A stretch of 64,000 nucleotides of DNA from Gammaproteobacteria bacterium (lineage in GTDB: Bacteria; Pseudomonadota; Gammaproteobacteria; DSM-16500). This document shows positions 21,101-27,892 of this stretch, piece after piece. The DNA is taken from the NCBI GenBank assembly GCA_021156085.1, contig JAJNBC010000013.1:1-64000 (forward strand). Reading direction: 5' to 3'. Under the pieces are notes generated by a model. It was not told the DNA's origin. It worked only from the letters and a program-made list of their open reading frames with translations, and did not search any database. A program made the translations under genes and the position numbers. The first letter of the stretch is position 1; every line of letters starts with the position of its first letter.

Positions 21101-24065
21101 TAACCTAGTCCTCCAGAAAAATTCTTTTTTATTAAACTTCTTTATTAAATTTTTTAAAGAATATTCTCCGGATCAGGAGAATAGATCCCTTTTTCTCATT
21201 GAAGCTTTCACGCGAGCAGTGCAAGATACTGTCAAGAATGAAGAAGATTTAGAAAAAGTAAAATATTTTTTCGAAAACTACTTTATTTTTTGTAAATTTT
21301 TTCTTTCTCCCCTACTAGCAACCACTGAAGTTGATATGAAATATCTCCTTTCTAGGCTTTGCCATATTCCCGAGGCACGATATATTTTTGAAGGATTAGA
21401 AGGGTATCTTACACCGAACCGCTACGAAATTTTAGGCTCTTTTCCTAGTATTATGGTATCTTTTATCACTGTGGCTTTTTCTCAAAGAGAAAATGGCTTT
21501 TTTTTGCCGGATATCCAAAAGTTAAGCCACTGGGATGTAGTACTTCAAGATGCATTATGGAAATTCTTAGCAGAACATTCTTCTGTGGGTGCTCCTTTAG
21601 TGCAAGAAGAATATGATATATTTATTCAATTATTCTCTTTTCCTATGGATGAAGAGCAACGAGCGAATCTCATAGATTTATTGAAATTATCTCGTCTTAT
21701 TCGTTTAAATTATATTAATCTCTTATTTAAACCCTCACAGAAATTAGATAAACAAATAATAAATCAATTGCTACAATCACAGCAGAGTTTTAAAGATTTT
21801 ATTTCTAGCAGAATAAAAGATAATGATAATTTTCCGCTAGATCTCCCAGAGTATCATAGCCTGTTTGCCTTATTTGAAAACATGGCGCTAGCAAGAAGCT
21901 ATTTATTTTTTAATCAAGCTAAAGACTTCGATCAACTGGATATAGAAGCTTTGCATCAAATAGAACGTACTTTTCCCTCTTGGGGCAATCAAGAAATATT
22001 TTGGAATATTCTACGTATTCGCCGCGGTTCTTTATTAAAAGAACAATTTGCTGCTTTTATCAATTTATTCCCTAACGATGAGGCAGATCAAAAATCTTGT
22101 CTTATCCATTTATTAAACTTACCTCCTTTTATCCGTTTAGAGGATATTAATCAATTTTTTCTCCCTCCTGAGAAATTGGCTTCCCAAAAAACAGTCCAAC
22201 TTTTCCAGTCCGTTGAGACTTTTAAAAAATTTCTTGCTAGTAGAAAAATTGGAGATCATGATTTTTCACACGAGAACCCTGTTCATCAAAATCTATTTAA
22301 TTTATTTAAGAGTATGCCGCTAGAACGAAGCCAAATGTTTTTTGCGCAAGCCAAAGACTTTGATCACTTCGATGGGGAGACACTCTCTACCTTAAATCGT
22401 ATTTTTTCCTCTCTAGAGAATCAAGAAATAGTATGGAATATTTTACGTAAACGCGTTTCTTTACCCATGCTCAAAAAAGAATGTGATATTTTTATCAATT
22501 TATTCTGTGATGAACAAGATCAAATTCAAAAAATTTATCTCCAGGATTTACTAGAGCTACCTTCTTTTATCCGCTTAGAAGATATTAACTCCTTCTTCCC
22601 GCCTCCGCAGAAATTAGATAAACGAAAAACCCTCCAACTCCTCAGATCAGTTAAGAGTTTTAAAGACTTTCTTTCTACTAGAAACATTGAAGAAGATGCT
22701 TTTTCCCATGCAGACGCGGCGCATCAAAATCTACTTAATTTATTTAAGAGCATGCCCCTAGAAAGAAGCGAAATATTTTTTGAGCACGCGAAAAACTTTG
22801 CTAGCCTGGATGAAGGTACATTGAGGAAAATAAATCGTATGTTTCATCCCATGAATAATCGATATGCAGCGGCTGGTAGAGCAGAGGAAAAAGTGGATGG
22901 GAATTTATTAAGAACAAGTTTTGAAATGATTGATAGAATCATTACGAAAAAAGAAAATCATCCTACCCTAGAGAGAGTAATTTTCTATTATACCACACGC
23001 GCATCATTGTCTACGGACCTTAATGAAGCCGTTAGAACAATGCTTTCAAAGATTGAAAAATTTGATAAAACAGCCGAAGATTTTTATTCTAAGGAGTATT
23101 TTACAGATTTTGATGAGCAAAAAGATGATCGTCGAGCCATAGCACGTTATTTTATAGATGATCTACTTGATCCTAGAAAAAAAGAAGCATGGTTTCGGGG
23201 TTATAAAAAGTTTGCTTTGAATTTTTCTAAACTGCCTGAAGAGTTTGATAATTATAATTCACAGCAACGTTCACTCGCCAGTCGAGAGCATCATAAAAAG
23301 CTTATTCTTATGGTAGAAGAAATTAAAGCAATTAACCAACCTCTCTGCGAATCAAAAGAAGAAAAAGAAGAGAAAAGAGGGGAAGAAAAACATGATATGG
23401 AGGATAAGGATAAAAAATGGAATGAATATATCGAAAAACAAAAAAAATATTACCATGGTCTTTGGTTTTCTGTTAATTCTACTCGTCGAGCCCAAGCAGA
23501 AAAATTATTTAATGGGTTGAATGAGCGTAGGACATTTTTTGAAAAACTAAAAGTAATTACCGATATGCAAGAAGAGATATTAAGGAGCGATAAACAAAGT
23601 GATGAAAAAGAGCTCCCTGTATGGAAATTTATATGGGGAAAGCGGAATAAAAAAGGGTATAGCCGTCTACTTGATGTAAGTGTGAGTATGTTGGCCACGC
23701 TGGTTTCCCAGGAATTTTTACCGAATTTTGATGCTTTTTCAAGAGAAGAAAGAGAACAACTGGATAGGATTTTTAAAAATCAATTTGAGTTTACTTTCAA
23801 TATATTAAAAGATCGATTAAAAGATAAATTGCCTCCAAACAACATTTTATACCAGCTAAATTCTCCTGAGCATCGTGAGGAATTGATTTCAGAGTTAAAA
23901 CAAATACGACAAGATACTCCCACATATTTACATTATTTATTTGATCAGCTAGAGTGTTTTGATCTAATTTATGCTGAGCAAGAGGCTGTGAAACGTGCTG
24001 AGCGACACATGGGATTCCAACCCCTATCTCTTGGGGAGTTTGAAGCATATATTCCCCCCCAATAG
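12195..24065 (+). CDS. Giant (3956-residue) protein with a SecA-like DEAD motor domain
   Basis: The largest gene in the window. A SecA-type helicase motor lies near residues 2070-2640: Walker A STGEGKSIVS (Lys2131), Walker B FLDECDRLL (Asp2236-Asp2239), a counterpart of the SecA MTGT motif (MGTEADVTSYEE), and the second RecA half with MGRGTDIKPLS (Arg2561-Asp2564) and HGRQGRNGDAG (motif VI, Arg2592/Arg2595). No clear preprotein-crosslinking domain or C-terminal zinc motif of true SecA is seen. The first ~310 residues have a faint Ulp1/C48-like pattern. Residues ~780-850 are charged low complexity. Residues ~3135-3555 hold three tandem repeats. The rest is mostly helical with charged coiled coils. 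A weak RBS (GAGGATCG) precedes the ATG. SecA itself is ~850-900 residues, so this is not the housekeeping translocase. Substrate and role are unknown. Confidence 0.75.
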   Translation: MLSHPGPKQPKPGQLAHPDLLERVKDKLQKECSKAEEKNNFENIWTQYCLERFKGALQPLLERPILQRIIERHSWLASDAEESNQFLSECHEHFFKEIIKCCWKGHVNVFSVDDNFVDVSQLLSSWICAIDSDWIDNEIQAYPFRLVNVQKLLTNPDNYGSMAQEVEEGRPVTPHYHLNHIDLLRFLHSSSFLKNILSRIILMNYDGLSFLTAPQVQEISFILVNIGDLSSSGRTEWVLLEKRDATTWNVHYPDFSGAQVKSKITEEKSACFLNLNYQPWKIAPSQQDHRIDYPNALWQVNLLMRILPQVSLSVSVPNQPKKPHSENESFLKKVYTSSGDEELSEKQEGSHFSFLENLPSLFLLQYIFEKCQRNNQHRSRIVLLSEEDLPSPYLDSFSLCYGDAQKILNLFSSQAFVIEEDGATFRVKTEMGDIFILALKFINYYSHLTRLKCIASSVFDTHEVKELFRCNPFLLEVIFEQPLTDRKLKPGDPRRRVLEEKRSELEAYVQECVARNLFLHSQAKQFMPAISASMAIRSELWEKEVGRAITFFFIKYGEKFNSDDVVHQITQSRQPGMDKELPSYVKDFLNIAKMRNKGLESFFNYLATHYAKEWEKGHIETLPLLSCTLDLSHITAQDLITHIQRYYSSREEKHPLFHSLSIIFPPQPSKSFMHEKKLMHALVSEEHNILREESVIKIYHAGLHEEEAAKVLADFSLLFGKGSRAISFCGFSSPNVERYSIRGQLRDYQNRTKENNARKKQALLKANTALLYQKALEPGQSEEKHEEKEEHASPASLDLLLPRERPLFFRRRLLDIEQQLEQEHEHEQEMAQERPPKRKARKEQAHYLANLPEYAEDESCLITRDNIEEKIDRHTLSQATQDLLREKGSLAALFSAWVGEEKDEAHVIQKMELTAARKILQYSSQFRMGVVKRHLPAGFSLALSTDEALILCFSQRQEREDLKPDSQWRKKRSPFTFLLAPKKSAVIHYGDFRQFNCLITQEVEGQSQSQMQKTCWHYFATTDADTQIARQHAERDFLAYLKHVGADPLIEPNEPIIFIMQHVDAECALEISKVTLKKMHEDPEFIKKFNDEIKQTWKEMIDKPKTPLGVMREPLLNLKEFLDHLKKWAVVKGVSPQFIDFFFSLGEESEALTLENLKAFGQLSYQYDTSEAKDIKGTVSFLMMADQIYSAFGKAYFSVWRKYFLNISENWTEFLEKEEIDAVLESVEALKGKDECIEAWWSLVETHCIATGHARYSELWNAFNEFLQLIHDVNLDFRKEELIKILKQKDFHAIVFLDRLYSVLVNAGSNAQHILDHLSAIDWRENGFYHASCYGHRYWDPALKLEELYIGADEAIDAAEWPAEMNKAGNDLLAHALRFVNVRLPLSYEDFISFKGFIAQHPLLNSPLLRLLTVCIALGIDTVDNIRIKKAEEIQAQLEPDFIAWLNKNIALEGKLIPHTLRLSLDDLIILNRVIKKLNLIDEINQHSPHDALLFINNCARALDYHLNKKLSEGEERETKEKALERFLVRNKIKQSKWLAACPWLLEEVEGKEWDLSEEDSIKELEILRQQLNSVDLAKSRYFPTYSEIKNISDAIIKLYHEEEKEKGANALSIKKIREDFVRQLLEKGCVITDQMADFRKLQEVDIANATSLIQDYKNTFIYAEQNYVLLKQLLDNHLAIEKEEEKKEEQDDVRKLVELFIRIDNKPYYDELGQVLGLLLQHANKQPPRYYSVAQLVKVLSLLEREEGENKHYPVDMLEEILVSEGNSGLLHSELGQLTSLLCIPIQRSIALIQEMMLSDQKFPDRYKSILIKIAMQEPYDPEYLSAVRASILYLNGQKQVRPKWLTLLSKLAVLREEEKRKYFKELAILPENLEEKNLFDLWQRCQMECIQFLLKENLDFSKKQRLEAILNHNQDEKNVYIRMILIAAGALEVEGMQEDIQQNLGSRDLEQLKLLASYFGAGNKIPIFSLKELLPQTESTPDLIHRFECISQGKQDYSYEAASEQQLKRILKGLKRKGGTDIASKVKRELVGLFFYANTYSQNEALCAESTSIAQLQEKLKLGRASLKACENNPKTKKLKAAELLAYLRAIMLKKLGKWANSTQMLDLLYVATHDDINLLHQISTGEGKSIVSVMACAYFALNGWAIDLFSEKESLSERDHEQFVTFLDAVGIRHVYLTADSPAEAYMGRVDEQGRGAIHFATLGGRILFELKCRWEGKTDALNEPNNRMAFLDECDRLLKELSRFNLAAKSNSPYNMDAWVYQVVYSYYLDTLDPGNPRIPPVPELYARLKEQAKKAPTASQFLVKYISLPQENAQVCNALNQKLLELLNAAHTAYNLRERRDFCIRPDVRILNNASVKIRVANVLLANQIKKGAIYSNLVQQFLHVRLNKEASEKGELPNFFVPPVSRIALSMTAAYHLKNNYKKLTGCSRTMGTEADVTSYEEKYGIDHIIKLVPHQEKRTKKEPTQYCDDKEQQINAIAARIIKSIQTQPILITCEDDIAVKDIADRLIPVLKKWRYNPAEHLIVDTNESGKKENEVVLSVGNIGKVTLSARMGRGTDIKPLSAEGLLVMRTFPSTPDVIKQDHGRQGRNGDAGTCVDIIDYSVVKKEYDSYVKDINHSLRLRLIMELESTHLDDKIKKHTRKTLNDLVHLKKGCPDREKYLRTRSVQRLKDEIKKENYQYIERKNYFISCLSQAFLAVAEKNKEHEDIAQYKENWKDLLKDIDQAWENCLANEGEMNEELYSSFSSQVSQLWHNFRAIYNESPFQPEDFQSLLRRHPSTKPLRILNNKMAKILRWGEERKHRKAALKDRAEFLYDGESKENDEELEAKLNSDEEKQEELGAGEESENGDEEKGEVGEEDHFSVRLYGTYLTNQDLYYRQSDAKTKETLYGKESKDVAELYDLFQDELNRHSQWLISSVEKIYFYHFSCRSILNCHQVVNTPAMVHVQKFLDQAVFQQPPQLSNLVLQKNSFLLNFFIKFFKEYSPDQENRSLFLIEAFTRAVQDTVKNEEDLEKVKYFFENYFIFCKFFLSPLLATTEVDMKYLLSRLCHIPEARYIFEGLEGYLTPNRYEILGSFPSIMVSFITVAFSQRENGFFLPDIQKLSHWDVVLQDALWKFLAEHSSVGAPLVQEEYDIFIQLFSFPMDEEQRANLIDLLKLSRLIRLNYINLLFKPSQKLDKQIINQLLQSQQSFKDFISSRIKDNDNFPLDLPEYHSLFALFENMALARSYLFFNQAKDFDQLDIEALHQIERTFPSWGNQEIFWNILRIRRGSLLKEQFAAFINLFPNDEADQKSCLIHLLNLPPFIRLEDINQFFLPPEKLASQKTVQLFQSVETFKKFLASRKIGDHDFSHENPVHQNLFNLFKSMPLERSQMFFAQAKDFDHFDGETLSTLNRIFSSLENQEIVWNILRKRVSLPMLKKECDIFINLFCDEQDQIQKIYLQDLLELPSFIRLEDINSFFPPPQKLDKRKTLQLLRSVKSFKDFLSTRNIEEDAFSHADAAHQNLLNLFKSMPLERSEIFFEHAKNFASLDEGTLRKINRMFHPMNNRYAAAGRAEEKVDGNLLRTSFEMIDRIITKKENHPTLERVIFYYTTRASLSTDLNEAVRTMLSKIEKFDKTAEDFYSKEYFTDFDEQKDDRRAIARYFIDDLLDPRKKEAWFRGYKKFALNFSKLPEEFDNYNSQQRSLASREHHKKLILMVEEIKAINQPLCESKEEKEEKRGEEKHDMEDKDKKWNEYIEKQKKYYHGLWFSVNSTRRAQAEKLFNGLNERRTFFEKLKVITDMQEEILRSDKQSDEKELPVWKFIWGKRNKKGYSRLLDVSVSMLATLVSQEFLPNFDAFSREEREQLDRIFKNQFEFTFNILKDRLKDKLPPNNILYQLNSPEHREELISELKQIRQDTPTYLHYLFDQLECFDLIYAEQEAVKRAERHMGFQPLSLGEFEAYIPPQ
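21600..22860 (+). repeat. Three tandem ~140-residue repeats inside the giant protein
   Basis: Repeats begin near 21600, 22030 and 22468. Each contains, in order, (E/Q)xxxFIxLF, a LIDLL/LIHLL/LQDLL helix, LPxFIRLEDIN or a diverged form, a QKLDK-like turn, SFKDFLxSR, HxNLxxLFxxMPLERSxxFFxxAKxF and a final helix starting near (D/E)xxxL. Copies 2 and 3 are closer to each other than to copy 1, judging by eye. The layout resembles a helical solenoid. Confidence 0.8.
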
Positions 24066-24109
24066 AATGAAAGATTTTAATATCATTCTAAATCGCTATT
24101 TCTCTTCTC

Positions 24110-25450
24110 TTAGCCGGGGGGGCTTGGGCCCGCGTGTTGTAAAAAGTCCTGCATTTCCCGAGTGTGTTGTGCTCTCTCAAGCTTGGCTATTTTTTCTTGT
24201 TTTTCTAATTCCTTGTGTTTTTTAAAGAAATCAAACGCTACGCTACCGGCGGAATAAACAGCAGACGTAACAGCGATAGGCAAGGCAAGCGGAGGAAAAG
24301 CAGCGGATACAATGGTGCAAATAGCTGATTTAGCTAATTTCCCTTGAACTTCAGGATCTTTTACTGCTTCTTGGGCATGCGCATATTTATCTGATAAGCT
24401 CGTTGCCGGAGCTACTTCGCTAATATTGTGTAGCCCAGGCATATGACGTACTATGGATCGCTCTTCTTCCACTTTGGTTTGCTCTTGTTGATCCGCTGCG
24501 GCATTTAAAGCAGCCTCCGCCGCCGGAGTAATCCCTTTTTCTGCTCCCGTGGGATGACGTAGTACTTCTAAAGCTTCTTTGGAAGGCAGGGGGATGACGT
24601 GGGGTAAAGGGCTTGCCACTACAATAGATGCGCCTTGCAAAGCAGAACTGAGATAAAGCGCATTTTTTTTATCGGATAAGCTCGTCATCAACTCACGATG
24701 ATGATCGCGAAATTTTCTAATACTATCTTGCAATTCTGTTATCTGATTTTTTGAATTCTCATCCACATGTATAGAAATGCGATCCAGTATCCGTAGAGCA
24801 TCTTTTGCATAGAGGGTAATGTCTTTTTTCGAAGTAGCTGTTCGCATGCGATCTATGACTTGGCCTAGGAAAATAATTTCTTCCGTAATATGAGGATAAC
24901 CTCTTAATCTCAGGGGAAGTACAGCTTTTTCAAATACCTTAAAATTTTCAATCAAAGTTTGAATATTCTGGATTTCTATTTTTACTTTTTCTTGGAAATC
25001 AATAAATTCCTTTTGTTCTGGCGATCTTTTAGCAGTTATGGCCATCACTTCCGCTTGTAAAAGAGTATTAAATAATCTTGCTGCTTCCGGATCCGCAGAA
25101 AAAATATCTTCGCCTTTTATCTTCGCCATGTCTTGATATATTTCTCTCGTTTCTTTTTGCCGAGAGACATGATCATGTTCAGGCTTGATAGCAACGATAA
25201 AATGAGCATAATAGGCTGCAAGCGCATGAAGAGGATGTGTCGCTTCCTTTTTTATAAGAGAATGATACGCATCAAAAATGGTGTTAGGCACTTCTTTTTC
25301 CTGGTTGTGAATAATAATCACTTTAGGAAACCATCCCAACATTGCAAATTCTTTTTGTAATAAAAAACCTTTAATTTCTTCAATAGCTTCTCTTGCTTGT
25401 TGGTGGGCTGCTAAGCTGATGGGCGGGGCTACCTCATGATCTCTTGCCAT
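24110..25450 (-). CDS. Helical/coiled-coil protein with C-terminal hydrophobic segment, unknown
   Basis: 446 residues; AAGAGGAGGGAATC precedes the ATG, so the start is firm. The first ~270 residues are predicted by eye to be helical and charged, a proline-rich patch (VASPLPHVIPLPSK) follows, and near the C-terminus there is one long hydrophobic, glycine-poor stretch (about residues 376-402) followed by a charged coiled-coil tail (HKELEKQEKIAKLERAQ) and a proline end. It converges on the giant gene with 44 bases between them. I recognise no family. A membrane-associated protein working with the giant protein is possible from position alone, which is weak evidence. Confidence 0.5.
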   Translation of the reverse strand: MARDHEVAPPISLAAHQQAREAIEEIKGFLLQKEFAMLGWFPKVIIIHNQEKEVPNTIFDAYHSLIKKEATHPLHALAAYYAHFIVAIKPEHDHVSRQKETREIYQDMAKIKGEDIFSADPEAARLFNTLLQAEVMAITAKRSPEQKEFIDFQEKVKIEIQNIQTLIENFKVFEKAVLPLRLRGYPHITEEIIFLGQVIDRMRTATSKKDITLYAKDALRILDRISIHVDENSKNQITELQDSIRKFRDHHRELMTSLSDKKNALYLSSALQGASIVVASPLPHVIPLPSKEALEVLRHPTGAEKGITPAAEAALNAAADQQEQTKVEEERSIVRHMPGLHNISEVAPATSLSDKYAHAQEAVKDPEVQGKLAKSAICTIVSAAFPPLALPIAVTSAVYSAGSVAFDFFKKHKELEKQEKIAKLERAQHTREMQDFLQHAGPSPPG

Positions 25451-25764
25451 GATTCCCTCCTCTTAAGATGGATAGAAAGTCATCTATAAGAGTAGGTATA
25501 GTAGATATTTGACAGAATTCCATATAAATGTATAAAACATATTCTAATTAATTGTATTTGAGGAAATTGTTTTAAGAGGGGTTAGGAGGGGCAGCCACTT
25601 ATTTTTTGACAAATAAAGCCGGAAACTGAAATTTCTTCCATTATCTATTGTCCGTGGTACACTACTCGGACCGTTACAGGGCGATGCCCTCTATTTTTAT
25701 TGAATTTAGTCATAGGGTGGCCCTCTTTGTAACGTTTTTTTTCTTAATTAAAGGTCATAAGATT

Positions 25765-25983
25765 ATGTCAACAAAGCGTGAAAAAGGTACAGTCAAGTGG
25801 TTTGATAGTGGAAAAGGATTTGGTTTTATTGCAAGAGACGGTGGTGAAGATGTATTTGTTCATTTCCGCGCTATTCGTGGCGATGGTTACCGCTCTTTAG
25901 AAGAAGGTCAACTTGTTACATTCCTAGTAACACAAGGCCAAAAAGGTCCCCAAGCAGAAGATGTTGCTGTTAGCGAAGAATAA
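25765..25983 (+). CDS. Cold-shock protein (CspA family)
   Basis: A 72-residue single OB-fold RNA/ssDNA-binding protein. [15 protein letters not shown] contains RNP1 and DVFVHF contains RNP2. It starts at the ATG at 25765; the frame is open ~39 codons upstream, but that part has no family similarity and is more likely the long 5' untranslated leader usual for csp genes, whose structure can sense temperature. A terminator follows. Length is normal (65-75 residues). Which paralogue it is cannot be told from the window. Confidence 0.93.
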   Translation: MSTKREKGTVKWFDSGKGFGFIARDGGEDVFVHFRAIRGDGYRSLEEGQLVTFLVTQGQKGPQAEDVAVSEE

Positions 25984-26017
25984 ACCGTCGTAAGTCGATC
26001 TATTTTTTTATGGTTTG

Positions 26018-26055
26018 AGGGAGAGAAGATTTTTCTATTTTCTCTCCCTTATTTT
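26018..26055 (+). terminator. Probable terminator after the cold-shock gene
   Basis: AGGGAGAGAA (26018-26027) pairs perfectly with TTCTCTCCCT (26040-26049), with a 12-base loop, followed by TATTTT. The stem is strong but the T-run is short. Confidence 0.75.
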
Positions 26056-26204
26056 CCCCTCCCCAATTGCACCCGCGAGTTTTCATAGTAAACCCTCATG
26101 GCCTTCTCTCCCCCCACCGCACTATCATTGACACAGTATTATCGAATCAATAGACTACTTTTTTAAAATTGTTTTTAACACTATTCAATCAAGAGTATGC
26201 GCGC

Positions 26205-26963
26205 ATGATGGAAAAAATAAATAATCTTGTGACCAAAATTAAACAAGAAAAACCTTTAATACTTAATTTAACTAATTATGTCACCATGGATTTTGTTGCG
26301 AATGGTTTATGCTGTTTGGGAGCCTCGCCTGTGATGAGCTATGCAGAACAAGAGATGGAAGATTTAATTCCTATGGCAAAAGCCGTGGTGCTGAATCCAG
26401 GTACCTTAGATGAGCATTTCATTGCACTTTGCACTCATGCTTGCAAAATAGCCAATCAACACCATATTCCCCTTATTTTAGATCCTGTGGGTGCGGGTGC
26501 AACTTCCTATCGCACTCAAATTTCATTAAAATGGCTGACCGATTTTAATATTGCCATTGTGCGGGGTAATGCCAGTGAAATAATGGCATTGGCAGGTGCG
26601 GCGGGCATCACTACAAAAGGTGTAGACAGCACCACTGCAGTTTCTGAAGCGATTTCTAGCGCAAAAATGCTAGCAGAAAAAAAAGGAGTCACTGTCGTTA
26701 TTAGCGGCAAGACTGATGTGATCGTAGATGATAAACAAATCATGCAATTCGAAAGAGGTTCACCAATGATGCCTAGGGTCATTGGCACCGGTTGCTTATT
26801 ATCGGCTGTGGTGGGTGCGTTTCATGCAGTGGAAGAAAATTGTTTTACTGCTGCAGCCGCTGCTACTTTATTCTATGGCTTATGCGGTGAGAAGGCAGCA
26901 GAACAGGCAGCTGCTCCAGGTTCATTCCGTACCGCCTTCTTAGATGTTTTATACTCATTTTGA
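26205..26963 (+). CDS. thiM: Hydroxyethylthiazole kinase ThiM
   Basis: About 252 residues from the ATG pair at 26205/26208; a TTG at 26169 would add 12 residues with no homology and is less likely. Ribokinase-like fold with LNLTNYVTMDFVANGLCCLG, GASPVMS, LDPVGAGATSYRT and the catalytic, phosphate-binding VIGTGCLLSAVVGAF. It phosphorylates the thiazole alcohol in thiamine salvage. thiD follows 19 bases later, so the two form an operon. Neither a TPP riboswitch nor thiE is seen in the ~140 bases upstream, so salvage here depends on ThiE encoded elsewhere or on the host. Confidence 0.93.
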   Translation: MMEKINNLVTKIKQEKPLILNLTNYVTMDFVANGLCCLGASPVMSYAEQEMEDLIPMAKAVVLNPGTLDEHFIALCTHACKIANQHHIPLILDPVGAGATSYRTQISLKWLTDFNIAIVRGNASEIMALAGAAGITTKGVDSTTAVSEAISSAKMLAEKKGVTVVISGKTDVIVDDKQIMQFERGSPMMPRVIGTGCLLSAVVGAFHAVEENCFTAAAAATLFYGLCGEKAAEQAAAPGSFRTAFLDVLYSF

Positions 26964-26982
26964 ATATTAGTAGGATGAGAAA

Positions 26983-27798
26983 ATGAAAACCCCCGCTTGC
27001 GTCGCCACTATTGCCGGCACCGACCCTTCTGGTGGTGCAGGTATTCAAGCAGATATTAAAGCTATTTCTGCTACGGGTTGTTATGCAGCCTCTATTATCA
27101 CTGCTCTCCTTGCGCAAAATACTCAAGGAGTACAAGCTATTCAAGAAGTTCCCCCCGACATGATCACTAAACAAATAGATTCTGTTTTTAGTGATTTAAC
27201 TATTCGTGGCGTGAAAATTGGTATGTTACATAATAAAGCGGTGATTGATGTAGTAGTAGAGGCATTAAAAAAATATCAACCCCCTTTTATTGTGCTCGAT
27301 CCGGTGATGGTCGCAAAAAATGGCTGCCCCTTGCTTGATTTAAATGTCGTAAACTATCTTAAAAATAGGCTATTTCCACTCGTGACCTTGATCACCCCTA
27401 ATTTATTTGAAGCAGAAAAAATAGTAGAAAGAAAAATAGAAAATACCGAGGCTATGGCCTCAGCAGCAATGGAAATAGGCCACCAATTTAATATTCATGT
27501 TTTAATAAAAGGCGGCCATTTATCCACTTCTCATTCCTCTGATGTACTATATATCCCTTCAGAACAGAAAAATAATTGGTTCCATGCAGAGCGCATTCAT
27601 AGTAAAAACACCCACGGCACAGGCTGCACTTTATCAGCCGCCCTGGCATCTTATCTCGCGCAAGATTATCCCTTGCCCGCCGCCGTGCAGGCAGCCAAAG
27701 ATTATCTTACTCAAGCCCTTGCAATGGGAAGTACGCAAAACCTAGGCAAAGGCCACGGGCCCGTCGATCATTTTTATTTTCTGCGAGAAGGGGAATAA
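26983..27798 (+). CDS. thiD: Hydroxymethylpyrimidine (phosphate) kinase ThiD
   Basis: 271 residues of ribokinase fold: ATIAGTDPSGGAGIQADIK at the N-terminus, VKIGML, IVLDPVMVAKNG, TPNLFEAEKI and the phosphate-binding KNTHGTGCTLSAALAS with its catalytic cysteine. It phosphorylates HMP and HMP-phosphate for thiamine synthesis. It sits directly after thiM with a short gap and a GGATGAG ribosome-binding site. Length and motifs are normal. Confidence 0.95.
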   Translation: MKTPACVATIAGTDPSGGAGIQADIKAISATGCYAASIITALLAQNTQGVQAIQEVPPDMITKQIDSVFSDLTIRGVKIGMLHNKAVIDVVVEALKKYQPPFIVLDPVMVAKNGCPLLDLNVVNYLKNRLFPLVTLITPNLFEAEKIVERKIENTEAMASAAMEIGHQFNIHVLIKGGHLSTSHSSDVLYIPSEQKNNWFHAERIHSKNTHGTGCTLSAALASYLAQDYPLPAAVQAAKDYLTQALAMGSTQNLGKGHGPVDHFYFLREGE

Positions 27799-27892
27799 TC
27801 CCTAACAAAAGAAAAAAGAGAGCTAAGAAATAAAAAATCAAGGATAATACCGAAAATTTGGGTTTTTTAAATTGAGTACAGAGGAGGGTAAA

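Noticed and set aside
24063-24090. Perfect inverted repeat TAGAATGA/TCATTCTA at the end of the giant gene as a terminator
   Set aside because: The stem is AT-rich and weak and no T-run follows on either strand; kept only as a possibility.
25648-25764. Longer cold-shock protein with 39 extra N-terminal residues
   Set aside because: The extra part is hydrophobic and unrelated to the family; cold-shock genes normally have a long untranslated leader there.
26060-26204. TPP riboswitch before thiM
   Set aside because: No CUGAGA-type core or fitting hairpins are visible in the short leader.
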